A stretch of DNA of 64,000 bases from Streptomyces sp. NBC_00483 (GTDB lineage Bacteria > Actinomycetota > Actinomycetes > Streptomycetales > Streptomycetaceae): contig NZ_CP107880.1 of the NCBI RefSeq assembly GCF_036013745.1, forward strand, positions 9,858,001 through 9,922,000, written 5' to 3'. The notes below the pieces were generated by a model. The model saw only the letters and a list, made by a program, of their open reading frames with translations, searched no databases and had not been told where the DNA came from. Made by a program: the position numbers and the translations under genes. Numbering within the stretch: position 1 is the stretch's first letter; every line of letters starts with the position of its first letter. Below, in pieces: positions 17,072 through 26,559 of this stretch.

Positions 17072-18571
17072 GTGAACGGACAACCCAACACCCGTCTGAA
17101 CGACCTGTTCGGCCTGGCCGGCTGGTCCAAGGGCGAGCTCGCGAGGATGGTCAACCGGCAGGCGGCGGCCATGGGCCACGCACAGCTGGCGACCGACACC
17201 TCGCGGGTGCGGCGGTGGATCGACACGGGAGAGATCCCGCGCGATCCGGTGCCGAGGGTGCTGGCGGCGCTGTTCACCGAGCGACTCGGCCGTGTCGTGA
17301 CCATCGAGGACCTCGGTCTCGTCCGACACGGGCGCGTAGGGAAACGGCAAGGCGGCGGCTTGGAAGAACAAGGCCCCGACGGAGTGCCGTGGGCGCCCGA
17401 GCGGACAGCGGCGGTCCTCACCGAATTCACGGGAATGGACCTCATGCTCAACCGACGCGGCTTGGTGGGCGCGGGTGCCGCGCTCGCCGCAGGCTCCGCA
17501 CTCAGCAGCGCCATGCACGACTGGCTGCACACCGACCCGGCCCTCGTGGCCGATGCCCCCAGGGCCAACGATCCGCTGTCCCCTCCGGCAGGCGCCGACG
17601 CTGCCGGGTCCGACCGCTACGAAGCGGCCCCCATCGGGTCCCAGGAGATCGAGGAACTCGAGCGCTCGGTCGAGGTGTTCCGCGCCTGGGACGCCTCGCG
17701 TGGCGGCGGGTTGCAGCGCAAGGCGGTCGTGGGCCAGCTCAACGAAGTCGGCGGAATGCTCTCCTACCGCCACCCCGACCATCTGCAGCGGCGCCTGTGG
17801 GGCGTCGCCGCCAATCTCGCCGTCCTCGCGGGCTGGATGTCCCACGACGTCGGCCTGGAACCCACGGCCCAGAAGTACTTCGTCATCGCCGCGCACGCCG
17901 CGCGCGAGGGCGGGGACCGGCCGCGGGCCGGCGAGGCCCTGTCGCGGGCCGCCCGCCAGAAGATCCACCTCGGGGCGCCCGGCGAGGCGCTCGACCTGAT
18001 GAAGCTCGCCAAGTCCGGCTCCGGTGACCAGGTGTTGCCGCGCACGAAGGCGATGCTCTACACCATCGAGGCCTGGGCACAGGCGTCCATGGGCAAGGGC
18101 CAGGCGATGCGCCGCACCCTCGGTCAGGCGGAGGAGCTCTTCGTCTCCGACAAGGGTGATGTGCCGCCGCCGAGTTGGATGCAGATGTTCGACGAGGCGG
18201 ACCTGCACGGTATGCAGGCCCTCGCGTACCGCACCCTCGCCGAGCACGATCCGTCCGCCGCCGTCATCGCGCAGCAGCATGCCCACGAGGCCCTGGCGCT
18301 GCGTGGCGGAGGCCGGGACCGCTCGAACATCTTCGACCACCTGTCGATGGCCTCGGCCTGCTTCATCGCCGACGACCCCGAACAGGCGGACAGGTACGCG
18401 CGGTTGGCGCTCAACTCGATGGGCTCCAACTCCTCGCACCGCACCTGGGACCGGCTGCGCGAGATGTACCGGCTCACCGGAACCTACGCGGACTACCCGA
18501 AGATCGACGACCTTCGTCAGGAGATCAAGCTGGCGCTGCCGAGGTCGACGGGCAAGCGGATCCAGGCGTAA
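17072..18571 (+). CDS. nsdB: NsdA/NsdB-type regulator of differentiation
   Basis: This 499-residue protein matches the NsdA/NsdB family: an N-terminal helix-turn-helix-like segment (GWSKGELARMVNRQA followed by DTSRVRRWIDTGEIPRDPVPRVLAALFTE, motif positions about 15-65), then a TPR-like helical region to the C terminus. Family members are negative regulators of sporulation and antibiotic production in Streptomyces coelicolor. From memory the N terminus is closer to NsdB than to NsdA, which sets the symbol; I could not align it. A stretch GLVGAGAALAAGSALSSAM (about 130-148) is hydrophobic but typical of the family. Confidence 0.7.
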   Translation: MNGQPNTRLNDLFGLAGWSKGELARMVNRQAAAMGHAQLATDTSRVRRWIDTGEIPRDPVPRVLAALFTERLGRVVTIEDLGLVRHGRVGKRQGGGLEEQGPDGVPWAPERTAAVLTEFTGMDLMLNRRGLVGAGAALAAGSALSSAMHDWLHTDPALVADAPRANDPLSPPAGADAAGSDRYEAAPIGSQEIEELERSVEVFRAWDASRGGGLQRKAVVGQLNEVGGMLSYRHPDHLQRRLWGVAANLAVLAGWMSHDVGLEPTAQKYFVIAAHAAREGGDRPRAGEALSRAARQKIHLGAPGEALDLMKLAKSGSGDQVLPRTKAMLYTIEAWAQASMGKGQAMRRTLGQAEELFVSDKGDVPPPSWMQMFDEADLHGMQALAYRTLAEHDPSAAVIAQQHAHEALALRGGGRDRSNIFDHLSMASACFIADDPEQADRYARLALNSMGSNSSHRTWDRLREMYRLTGTYADYPKIDDLRQEIKLALPRSTGKRIQA

Positions 18572-18622
18572 CCCCGCCGGGCATCGCCGGAGACACCGGC
18601 TAGAAGAGCAATGCGTACGCCG

Positions 18623-20041
18623 TCAGGAACCGATCCTGGCGACGAGAACACAGGCGTCGTCCTCGCGCTCGCCCTGACCGAACTCCTCCCGGAGCACGTG
18701 CACGCAGTCCTGTGCGTCACGGGCCGCGGTCAGCGGCTCCGCCAGCGCGAGCAGCCGGCCCACGGACGCGGTCGAGCCACGCTGTGGCACGAGTCCGTCC
18801 GTGTGCAGGAGCAGCAGGTCTCCGGCGCGCAGCGGCTCTTCGGCCTGCTCGTAGCCGGCGCCGGACGTGGTGCCGAGGAGGACGCCTTCGGGTGGTGTGA
18901 GCGCACGCCCCGTCCCGTCGCGGAACAGCAGGGGGGCAGGGTGTCCCGCCTGTGCCCACGTCAGTGCCCGGGTCGTGGGGTCGTAGCGGCAGCACAGGGC
19001 GCTGCCGAGCGCGGGCTGCACGGACGAGTCGAGGAGGTGGTTGAGGGAGCCGAGCAGCTCGCCGGGCGGGGTGTCGCACATCGCCATGCCGCGGACCGCG
19101 CCGAGCAGCATCGCCATGCCTGAGGTGGCGGCGACGCCGTGCCCGGTGAGATCGCCGACGGTCAGCAGGGTGCGGCCGCCCGGCAGTTCGAGCGCGTCGT
19201 ACCAGTCGCCGCCGACGAGGTTGCCGACGGAGGAGGGGAAGTAGTGGGCGGCCAGATCGAGGCCGCCGGGACCGCTGCGCGGGAGCCGCAGGGAGCCACG
19301 CCACGGCGGTAGCACGGCTTCCTGCAGCTCAACCGCGAGCCGGTGCTCGGTCTGCGCGATGTGCCGCTGGCGCTGGAGCGAGTCACGGGTCTCGCTCACC
19401 GCTCGTTGGCTGCGGCGCAGTTCACTGACGTCGCGTACGACCGCCCACATCGAGGCGGTCGCGCCGTCGGCGTCGAGCACGGGCTCGCCCATCATGTGCA
19501 CCGTGCGCACGGATCCGTCCGGGCGTACGACGCGGAACTCCCCGTCCATCGGCTTGCCGTCGATCAGGCAGTCGGTGACCATCGCGGTCAGTCTCGGCTG
19601 GTCGTCGGCGTGCACGAGGGCGGGCAGTTCGTCGAGCGTGAGCGCGGGGGCGGCGGGGTCCCTGCCGAGGATCTGGTAGAGCTCGCCCGACCAGGTCGCC
19701 TCGTCGGTCAGCAGGTTCCACTCGGCGCTGCCCACCCGGCTCAGCAGGGAGCCGGGCGGCGGCGTCGCGGTGACCCGCTGGGCCGGCAGGCCCGCCTGGG
19801 GGGCGGGGCCCTCCCGCAGCTGTGCCAAGTGCCGGTCGAGGTCGCTGAGTTGGTGCACCGCCAGCTCGTACAGGGCGCGCTGCCAGCGGGACTCGGGATC
19901 GGCCTCGTCCGTCATCACCGACTCGCGGCGCACCGCGTCGACGTCGCCGAGCAGGCGGCGCGTCTGCGAGATCAGCGCGTCGACGGCGCCACGCTCCGGC
20001 GGTTGGCCGGCGGGGCGGTCCGCGAAGGTATGGGGCGGCAT
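18623..20041 (-). CDS. PAS-PP2C (SpoIIE-type) serine/threonine phosphatase
   Basis: This 472-residue protein has a PAS domain (about residues 105-215, with the PAC motif GEFRVVRPDGSVRTVH) followed by a SpoIIE/PP2C phosphatase domain (about 240-470). Metal-binding motifs VGGDWYDALEL and VGDLTGHGVAA and the C-terminal REDDACVLVA are intact. Such proteins usually dephosphorylate anti-anti-sigma factors in partner-switching cascades. The start at 20041 (MPPHTFADRP) has CGGAG upstream. No anti-sigma or STAS gene is next to it, so its partner is elsewhere. Confidence 0.88.
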   Translation of the reverse strand: MPPHTFADRPAGQPPERGAVDALISQTRRLLGDVDAVRRESVMTDEADPESRWQRALYELAVHQLSDLDRHLAQLREGPAPQAGLPAQRVTATPPPGSLLSRVGSAEWNLLTDEATWSGELYQILGRDPAAPALTLDELPALVHADDQPRLTAMVTDCLIDGKPMDGEFRVVRPDGSVRTVHMMGEPVLDADGATASMWAVVRDVSELRRSQRAVSETRDSLQRQRHIAQTEHRLAVELQEAVLPPWRGSLRLPRSGPGGLDLAAHYFPSSVGNLVGGDWYDALELPGGRTLLTVGDLTGHGVAATSGMAMLLGAVRGMAMCDTPPGELLGSLNHLLDSSVQPALGSALCCRYDPTTRALTWAQAGHPAPLLFRDGTGRALTPPEGVLLGTTSGAGYEQAEEPLRAGDLLLLHTDGLVPQRGSTASVGRLLALAEPLTAARDAQDCVHVLREEFGQGEREDDACVLVARIGS

Positions 20042-20284
20042 GAGGAAACTCCGATGCGGGGCACGAGTGGCCGGGGCTGACGGAAGGACCGCTAAAGACT
20101 CTGGCACAGGCCGCGTTGCCCCGTAAGGGATTTGGCCATACACGATGCGGTGGTGCTTATGGCATATGCCCTTGTCCTTCTGGTGGACTCTTTCGTGGGT
20201 CGCCTTCGAACGCGCGGCCGGGGATGGCGTATGCCGCGTTCATACGTGCGGTGATGCGTGCCCCACCGATCGGCGTAGCCAAAC

Positions 20285-21874
20285 CTACGTACGCAGCCAG
20301 GCCGCCGTATCGCCCGGCAGTCGCCCGTCGCCGTCCAGCGCGTCGCTGGTCAGCAACACCTCTTGGTGGGCCGGAAGCAGGGCGGGCTCCGTGCCGAGGT
20401 TCACGACGCACACGAGGCCGAGTCCGCGCGCGAACGCGAGCACCCCTTCGGGCGCGCCGAGCCACGTCAACTCGTCGCCACGAAAACCCGGTTGGCATGC
20501 CCGCAGGCGCAGTGCGCTCCGGTACAGGGAGAGCATCGAGCGCGGATCGTCCTCCTGGCTCTCGGCGGCGTACGTCCCCCAGTCGGGCGGCTGCGGCAGC
20601 CATGCCTCGCGGGAGTCCGGGTCCCCGAAGCCGTACGTCGCTCCGTGCTCGGTCCACGGCAGCGGCACGCGGCAGCCGTCACGGCCGGGGTCGACGCCGT
20701 CCGACCGGGCGTGCATCGGATCCTGGATGTGCGCCCGGTCCACCTCCACCTCCGGCAGGCCCAACTCCTCGCCCTGGTACAGGTATACGGAGCCGGGCAG
20801 GGCGAGCGAGAGGAGTGCCGCCGCGCGCGCCCGGCGCAGACCGAGGCCGAGGTCGGCCGGGGTGCCGAACCGTTTGGTGGCGAAGTCGAAGCGGGTGTCG
20901 GCGCGGCCGTAGCGGGTGACCGTGCGGGTCACGTCGTGGTTGCACAGCACCCAGGTCGCGGGCGCGCCCACCGGGGCGTGGAAGGCGAGCGTGGCGTCGA
21001 TGGACGCGCGGAGTTCGGCGGCGTCCCAGGGGCGGGCGAGGAAGTCGAAGTTGAAGGCGGTGTGCAGCTCGTCGGGGCGCAGATAGCGGGCGAAGCGCTC
21101 GGGGTCCGGGACCCACAACTCACCGATGAGGACGCCGTCGTAGGAGTCGGCGACGGCGCGCCAGGAGCGGTAGACGGCGTGGAGTTCGTCCCGGTCGACG
21201 TAGCCGCTCGTGTCGTCGCCGCTCGCGTCGGCGAGCGCCGGGTCCTTGGCGAGGAGGGCCGCGGAGTCCACGCGCACGCCCGCCGCGCCCCGCTCGAACC
21301 AGAAGCGCAGCACGTCCTCGTGCTCCTGACGTACCGCCGGGTGCGCCCAGTTGAGGTCCGGCTGCTCCGGCGTGAACAGGTGCAGGTACCACTCGCCGTC
21401 CGGCACCCGGGTCCAGGTGGCACCCGCGAACTGGGAGGGCCAGTTGTTCGGCGGCAGCTCGCCGTGTGCGCCGCGCCCCGGCCTGAAGTGGAACAGCTCG
21501 CGCTCCGGGCTGCCGGGTCCTGCGGCCAACGCGGCTCGGAACCAGGGGTGTTGGTCGGAGACATGGTTCGGCACGATGTCCACGATCACGCGGATTCCGA
21601 GATCCCGCGCCTCCGCGATCAGCTTCTCGGCCTCCGCGAGGGTGCCGAACGCCGGGTCGATCGCCCGGTAGTCCGCCACGTCGTAGCCGCCGTCCGCGAG
21701 CGGGGAGCGGTACCAGGGCGTGAACCAGATGGCGTCCACGCCGAGCCCGGCCAGATACGGCAGGCGGGAGCGGACGCCGGCGAGGTCGCCGGTGCCGTCC
21801 CCGTCGCCGTCGGCGAAGCTGCGGACGTACACCTGGTAAATGGCAGCACTGCGCCACCAGTCGTCGACCACCAC
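20285..21874 (-). CDS. GH13 alpha-glucosidase (AglA type)
   Basis: This 529-residue cytoplasmic glycoside hydrolase 13 enzyme hydrolyses alpha-1,4 or alpha-1,6-linked glucose from imported oligosaccharides. Conserved regions are DIVPNHVSD (region I), GVRVDSAALLA with nucleophile D203, LIGELWV with acid/base E252, and CNHDV with stabiliser D314. The QADGGYDVADYRAIDP-like segment is typical of oligo-1,6- and alpha-glucosidases. It has no signal peptide. The GTG at 21874 is chosen with AAAGGA upstream. It is the last gene of the sugar ABC operon on the minus strand. Confidence 0.88.
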   Translation of the reverse strand: MVVDDWWRSAAIYQVYVRSFADGDGDGTGDLAGVRSRLPYLAGLGVDAIWFTPWYRSPLADGGYDVADYRAIDPAFGTLAEAEKLIAEARDLGIRVIVDIVPNHVSDQHPWFRAALAAGPGSPERELFHFRPGRGAHGELPPNNWPSQFAGATWTRVPDGEWYLHLFTPEQPDLNWAHPAVRQEHEDVLRFWFERGAAGVRVDSAALLAKDPALADASGDDTSGYVDRDELHAVYRSWRAVADSYDGVLIGELWVPDPERFARYLRPDELHTAFNFDFLARPWDAAELRASIDATLAFHAPVGAPATWVLCNHDVTRTVTRYGRADTRFDFATKRFGTPADLGLGLRRARAAALLSLALPGSVYLYQGEELGLPEVEVDRAHIQDPMHARSDGVDPGRDGCRVPLPWTEHGATYGFGDPDSREAWLPQPPDWGTYAAESQEDDPRSMLSLYRSALRLRACQPGFRGDELTWLGAPEGVLAFARGLGLVCVVNLGTEPALLPAHQEVLLTSDALDGDGRLPGDTAAWLRT

Positions 21875-21921
21875 GAAGGGTCCTTTCGGGCAAGGGTGTT
21901 GGATGTGCGGAGCGGAGCGGG

Positions 21922-22812
21922 TCAGCCCTTGAGGCCGCCGGCGGTCAGACCGCTCATGATGTTCCGCTGGAAGAGCAGGAAGAGGATCAGCGTCGGCACG
22001 GACGCGATGGTGAGCGCGGCGATCAGCTGGTTCTGCGGGACGCCGTTGGACAGCGAGTAGATGCCGACGTTCAGTGTCTGCTTCGCCGGGTCGGGGAGCG
22101 TCAGCATCGGCCAGAGGAAGTCCTTCCACACGCCGACCACCGCGAAGATGGAGACGACGCCGAGGATCGGCCGGGAGATCGGCAGCACCACCGAGCGCAG
22201 GGTGCGCAGCGCCGAGGCGCCGTCGATGGACGCCGCGTCGAGCAGCTCCCGCGGGATCGAGTCGAAGAACCGCTTGAGCAGGAAGATGTTGAAGGCGTTG
22301 GTGACGGACGGCAGCCAGATCGCCCACGGGCTGTTCAGCAGATTGCGCTCGAAGATCGGCACGTCGAGGACCGTCAGATACTGCGGGACGACGAGCACGG
22401 TCGCCGGGATCATCAGCGTCGCCAGCATCATGCCGAGGATGACGTTGCCGAACAGCGGGCGGAGCTTGGAGAGCGAGTACGCGGCGGCCACATCGAGGAC
22501 GAGCTGGAAGGCGAGCGCGCCGAACGCGTAGTAGAGCGTGTTGAACAGCAGCTTGGCCAGGTCCATCACGTTCCAGGCGTCCTGGTAGTTCTTCGGGTGC
22601 ACGCTGTCGGGCACCAGGGTCGGCGGGGACTGGACGATCTCCGCCGTGGTCTTGAGGCCGCCGGTCACCATCCAGTACAGCGGGCCGAGGAAGACCAGCG
22701 TGAACAGGGTCATGGTGACGCCGAAGACCGTCCAGTAGAGGATCTTCCCGCGCCGTCGGCCGAGCTGGGCGGGGGAGATCAGGGTGCGGGCGCGCATCGT
22801 GTCGGTTGCCAT
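21922..22812 (-). CDS. sugar ABC transporter permease, MalG type
   Basis: This 296-residue inner membrane protein has six predicted transmembrane helices and the EAA loop RELLDAASIDGASALRTLRSVVLP that contacts the ATPase. It is the second permease of an alpha-glucoside or maltodextrin importer. It follows the first permease by 13 nt and precedes the GH13 glucosidase by about 47 nt. No ATPase gene is present in the operon; Streptomyces sugar importers commonly share the MsiK ATPase encoded elsewhere. Confidence 0.88.
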   Translation of the reverse strand: MATDTMRARTLISPAQLGRRRGKILYWTVFGVTMTLFTLVFLGPLYWMVTGGLKTTAEIVQSPPTLVPDSVHPKNYQDAWNVMDLAKLLFNTLYYAFGALAFQLVLDVAAAYSLSKLRPLFGNVILGMMLATLMIPATVLVVPQYLTVLDVPIFERNLLNSPWAIWLPSVTNAFNIFLLKRFFDSIPRELLDAASIDGASALRTLRSVVLPISRPILGVVSIFAVVGVWKDFLWPMLTLPDPAKQTLNVGIYSLSNGVPQNQLIAALTIASVPTLILFLLFQRNIMSGLTAGGLKG

Positions 22813-22825
22813 GGGTGTCGTCTCC

Positions 22826-23779
22826 TCAGTCGTCCGATGCGCGGCTCAGCCGTACGTACACAGCGGAGAACGCCGCGAGCAGGACGAGCAGGACGAGGCC
22901 CAGGGCCGCCGCGCCGCCGTAGTTGTTGAAGTTGAAGGCGTACTGGTAGATCAGATAGACGACCGTGGTCGTGGAGCCCTCCGGGCCCGCGCCGTTCGTC
23001 AGCAGGAACGGCTCGGTGAAGACCTGCATCGTCGCGATGATCTGCATCAGGAACATCAGCGAGAGGATCAGCCGTGTCTGCGGGATCGTCACGTGCCAGA
23101 TCTTGCGCCACAGGCCCGCGCCGTCCAGCTCCGCGGCCTCGTACAGCTCGCCAGGGACGCCCTGGAGCGACGCCAGATAGATGAGCGTCGCGCCACCCAT
23201 GTTCATCCACGTCGCCGCGATGACCACGGACAGCATCGCGGTGTCGGTGGACTGCAGCCACTGTTGCTCCGGTATCCCGAAGACTCCGAGGATCCGGTTG
23301 AACAGGCCGTAGCCGGGGTCGTAGAAGTACTTGAAGAGGAGCACGGAGGCGACCGGCGGCAGCATCACCGGGAGGTAGACCAGCATCCTCAAGTAGCCCT
23401 GGCCGTGCCGGAATTCATTGAGCAGGACCGCGATGAGGAACGGCACTGCGAAGCCCAGGAGCAGGGCCAGGGCGGTGAACAGGAGCGTGTTGCGCCAGGC
23501 CTGCCAGAAGGCCGGGTCGTTGAAGACGTACGTGAGATTGGACCAGCCGGCCCAGGTGGTGCGGCCGTCCTTCGTCTTCTGGAAGGCCAGCAGGAACTCC
23601 CTGACCATCGGATACCAGGAGAAGAAGGAGAAGCAGAGCACCGCGCCGATCAGGAAGCCGTGGGCGGAGAGATGGCGCTTCACCGTGCGCGTCAACGAGC
23701 CGTCGCGCGGGGTGAGTTGGTGCTTTCGTGCGGGCGGTGCGGACTGCCGTGGCTTCGCTGGCAGCGTCGGGGCCGACAT
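22826..23779 (-). CDS. sugar ABC transporter permease, MalF type
   Basis: This 317-residue inner membrane permease has about six transmembrane helices after a basic Pro-rich N terminus. The EAA loop is GELYEAAELDGAGLWRKIWHVTIP. The ATG at 23779 is preceded by GAGGAG and is preferred to longer in-frame extensions that run back into the binding-protein gene. It partners the MalG-type permease immediately downstream. Confidence 0.88.
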   Translation of the reverse strand: MSAPTLPAKPRQSAPPARKHQLTPRDGSLTRTVKRHLSAHGFLIGAVLCFSFFSWYPMVREFLLAFQKTKDGRTTWAGWSNLTYVFNDPAFWQAWRNTLLFTALALLLGFAVPFLIAVLLNEFRHGQGYLRMLVYLPVMLPPVASVLLFKYFYDPGYGLFNRILGVFGIPEQQWLQSTDTAMLSVVIAATWMNMGGATLIYLASLQGVPGELYEAAELDGAGLWRKIWHVTIPQTRLILSLMFLMQIIATMQVFTEPFLLTNGAGPEGSTTTVVYLIYQYAFNFNNYGGAAALGLVLLVLLAAFSAVYVRLSRASDD

Positions 23780-23838
23780 GGGCACTCCTCGGATCAAGGA
23801 CCAGGTACCGGTGGGACGTCCTGCGTGCGGTGGGCGTC

Positions 23839-25230
23839 CTACTGGTTGGCCAGTACCTGGTTGACCTGCTGCTCGGCACTGGACAGGAGCTTGTCGACAT
23901 CGGCGTTCTTGTTGGTGAGGACGCCCGACATGACGTTGTCGAGGACCTTGTAGACCTCCTGCGCCTTCGGCGGCTCCGCCTTGCCGCGCACCGGGTTCGC
24001 CATGAACGGCTCGAAGTTGCGTACGGGCATGGTGGCGTTGTCCGTCCGTGACTGGAGGTCGTCGGTCTTCACGGTGCCGGTGAAGAAGTTGGGCTGCGGT
24101 AGACCGACCGGGAGCTTGTCCTCCTTGGTCCTGGGCCAGTCGAACTGGCCCTTGGCGGGGGTGAGCGTCTTGAAGTTCAGCCAGGCGATCGCGGCCTTGA
24201 TCTTGTCGGGCGAGGAGCCCTTCTTGATCATGTAGTCGTTGCCGCCGAAGAGCGTGGCCTTGCCGCCGGGGATCGGGCCCATCCCGAAGTTGGCGTAGTC
24301 GGCGCCCAGTTGCTGCACCATGTACGTCACGTCGTCGGGCGCGGCGAGGAACATGCCGAGCTTGTCCGACGCGATCTGCTTCTGCAGGTCGCCCCACTTC
24401 AACAGCTGCGTCTTGCCCATGCTGTTGTCCTTCCAGCGCATGTCGTGCAGCTGCTTGGCGACCTGCTTGCCGGTGGCGTCGTTGAACGCGGCCTTCTTGC
24501 CGTCGGGGGTGACGACATCGCCGCCGAGCCCGTACATCGTCGCCGTGAAGTGCCAGCCGCCGGTGTTCTCCGCGCTGTACTCGCCGTACCCGGAGATCCC
24601 GTTGCCGAGCCCGGCGATCTTCTTCGCGGCCGTGCGCACCTCGGCCCAGGTCGTCGGCGGCTTGTCCGGGTCGAGGCCCGCCTGCTTGAACAGCTTGCGG
24701 TTGATGAGCAGGCCCATCGTGTAGTTGCTGGTGGGCAGGCCGTAGAGCTTGCTGTCCTTCTTCAGCGCGGCGAGCACGTTCGGATCGATCGAGTCGAGCG
24801 CGGGGACGGTCTTCTTGGTGACGTACGGGGTGATGTCCTCGGCGCAGTTGTTGTCGAGCACCTGCTGGAGATCGGTGAAGTACGTGTAGAAGACGTCCGG
24901 TTGGGACTTCGCCTTGAGCGCGGCGGTGAACCGGGCCGGCTCCTCGCACTGGCCCGCGGTCGACTTCCCGTCGATCGTGACATTCGGATACTTCTTGTTG
25001 AACGCCTTGACGTCCTCGTTCCACTGCCGCCGCTCGGCCGCCTTCGCCTTCGGCGGCATGCAGTCGATGGTCAGCGAGACCTTGGTCTTCGGGTCGAGCG
25101 GGGCGCTGATGTCGGCCTTCGAGCCGGCGCCCGTCCCGCCGCCGTCGTCGTCGGAGCTGCTGGTGCCGCAGGCCGCGAGCGAGGCCAGTGCGAACGCGGT
25201 GACGACGACCTTCACGGAAGTGCTTCTCAT
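23839..25230 (-). CDS. sugar-binding lipoprotein of ABC transporter
   Basis: This 463-residue extracellular solute-binding protein is a lipoprotein: the signal peptide ends in SLAACGT, with the lipidated Cys at about residue 21, followed by a Ser/Asp/Gly linker. The body is the family 1 sugar-binding fold, with PDVFYTYFTDL and YGLPTSNYTMGLLINRKLF as typical ligand-lobe segments. With the two permeases and GH13 enzyme it forms an alpha-glucoside-type importer, and it is the first gene after the regulator, so it is probably the most strongly transcribed. Confidence 0.88.
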   Translation of the reverse strand: MRSTSVKVVVTAFALASLAACGTSSSDDDGGGTGAGSKADISAPLDPKTKVSLTIDCMPPKAKAAERRQWNEDVKAFNKKYPNVTIDGKSTAGQCEEPARFTAALKAKSQPDVFYTYFTDLQQVLDNNCAEDITPYVTKKTVPALDSIDPNVLAALKKDSKLYGLPTSNYTMGLLINRKLFKQAGLDPDKPPTTWAEVRTAAKKIAGLGNGISGYGEYSAENTGGWHFTATMYGLGGDVVTPDGKKAAFNDATGKQVAKQLHDMRWKDNSMGKTQLLKWGDLQKQIASDKLGMFLAAPDDVTYMVQQLGADYANFGMGPIPGGKATLFGGNDYMIKKGSSPDKIKAAIAWLNFKTLTPAKGQFDWPRTKEDKLPVGLPQPNFFTGTVKTDDLQSRTDNATMPVRNFEPFMANPVRGKAEPPKAQEVYKVLDNVMSGVLTNKNADVDKLLSSAEQQVNQVLANQ

Positions 25231-25347
25231 CGGTGGGTCCCCTCAGGGCCTGAGCCTGTGCAGGCAGGAACGTGGAGGCCCGCGGCGCCGAGGTGGGTGA
25301 GACCGGGGCGCCGGAGCGAGCCACACTCAAGCACCGCCGACCGATGG

Positions 25348-25373
25348 GCGCAAGATGTCGCGCGTATTCCGCA
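25348..25373. promoter_or_regulatory. LacI-type half-sites upstream of the binding-protein gene
   Basis: GCGCAAGA at 25348-25355 is the same 8-mer found twice in front of the regulator gene. A related CGCAAAAA follows at about 25370. Likely operator of the sugar operon, about 120 bp before the binding-protein start. Confidence 0.4.
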
Positions 25374-25415
25374 AAAAATGAACAGGCGGGTTTGTGGGGG
25401 AAGTTGGGGCGCGCC

Positions 25416-26417
25416 TTACGACACGGGAGCCGGCGGCGCCGTCGAACCGCGCACCACCAGTTCGGGCTCGAACAGCAGCTCACCGGGCGGCACCGAGCCG
25501 CCCTGGATCTGTGCGACGAGCAACTCGACGGCGGCCCGGCCCATCGACTCGATCGGCTGGCGCACCGTGGTGAGCGGAGGCTCGGTGCAGTTCATGAACG
25601 CCGAGTCGTCGTAGCCGACCACCGAGACGTCGCGTGGTACGGAGAGCCCCGCCCGGCGGGCGGCCCGCACCGCGCCGAGCGCCAGGGGGTCGCTGGCGCA
25701 GATGATGCCCGTGATGCCTCGGGAGATGAGCCGGGTCGCCGCGGCGTGCCCACCCTCCAGGGAGAACATGGCCCGCTCGACCGCCGCACCCGGGAGCTTC
25801 CCCTCCATGGCGCGGGCCGCGGCGAGTTTGCGCTGCGAAGGCATGTGGTCGTCGGGGCCCAGTACCAGGCCGATGCGCTCGTGGCCGAGCGAGGACAGAT
25901 GCCGCCACGCCTGCTCCACGGCGACCGCGTCGTCGCACGCCACGCACGGGAAACCGAGCCGCTCGATGGCGGCGTTGACGAGCACCACCGGCACCTGGCG
26001 CTCGGCCAGCCGCTGGTAGTGGCCGTGCTCGGCATCTCCTTGCGCGAACAGGCCACCCGCGAACACCACGCCGGAGACCTGCTGTTGGAGCAGCAGCTCC
26101 ACGTAGTCCGCCTCCGAGACGCCCCCCTTGGTCTGCGTGCACAGCACCGGAGTGAGGCCCTGCTGGGCGAGCGCGCCACCGATCACTTCCGCGAACGCGG
26201 GGAAGATCGGGTTCTGCAGTTCGGGGAGGACCAGGCCGACCAGGCGTGCCCGTTCGCCGCGCAGTTGGGTCGGCCGCTCGTAGCCGAGGACGTCGAGTGC
26301 GGTGAGCACCGACTGGCGTGTCGCCTCCGACACTCCGGGCTTGTTGTTGAGCACCCGGCTGACCGTGGCCTCGCTGACCCCGACCTTCTTCGCCACTTGA
26401 GCAAGTCTGCGCGTCAT
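25416..26417 (-). CDS. LacI family regulator, MalR-like
   Basis: This 333-residue LacI/GalR repressor has an N-terminal helix-turn-helix (RRLAQVAKKVGVSEATVSRV) and hinge, then a periplasmic-binding-protein-like effector domain ending near residue 325 in ELVVRGS. The DNA-binding and linker regions strongly recall MalR of Streptomyces, the maltose/maltotriose-responsive repressor. It is transcribed in the same direction as the ABC operon, with about 185 bp between. The half-site GCGCAAGA in front of both transcription units suggests it represses itself and the operon. Confidence 0.88.
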   Translation of the reverse strand: MTRRLAQVAKKVGVSEATVSRVLNNKPGVSEATRQSVLTALDVLGYERPTQLRGERARLVGLVLPELQNPIFPAFAEVIGGALAQQGLTPVLCTQTKGGVSEADYVELLLQQQVSGVVFAGGLFAQGDAEHGHYQRLAERQVPVVLVNAAIERLGFPCVACDDAVAVEQAWRHLSSLGHERIGLVLGPDDHMPSQRKLAAARAMEGKLPGAAVERAMFSLEGGHAAATRLISRGITGIICASDPLALGAVRAARRAGLSVPRDVSVVGYDDSAFMNCTEPPLTTVRQPIESMGRAAVELLVAQIQGGSVPPGELLFEPELVVRGSTAPPAPVS

Positions 26418-26420
26418 GGA

Positions 26421-26446
26421 GCGCAAGATTAGCGCAAGAACTTGCG
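26421..26446. promoter_or_regulatory. LacI-type operator at the regulator's own start
   Basis: GCGCAAGA occurs at 26421-26428 and again at 26432-26439; the second copy forms CGCAAG-AA-CTTGCG, a perfect 14-bp inverted repeat at 26433-26446. It lies 4-29 bp upstream of the start codon, an autorepression arrangement. Confidence 0.55.
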
Positions 26447-26479
26447 TCTCGTTTGCGTGATGGGGACATTCGCCGAGGC

Positions 26480-26542
26480 CACGGTTGCCCAGGAGGTGCG
26501 GACGCCCAGGGGTCACGGTTGCCCAGGGAGCGCGGACGCCCC
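26480..26542. repeat. imperfect 34-bp direct repeat
   Basis: Two copies of CACGGTTGCCCAGG followed by GCGGACGCCC lie 34 bp apart (26480-26508 and 26514-26542), between the LacI promoter and the 3' end of the oxidoreductase gene. No coding function seen. Confidence 0.65.
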
Positions 26543-26559
26543 CTGGCCGCGAACAGGCC

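Noticed and set aside
23780..25483. In-frame extension of the MalF-type permease
   Set aside because: It is antisense-frame reading of the binding-protein gene, Arg/Gly-rich, and crosses that gene's good ORF.
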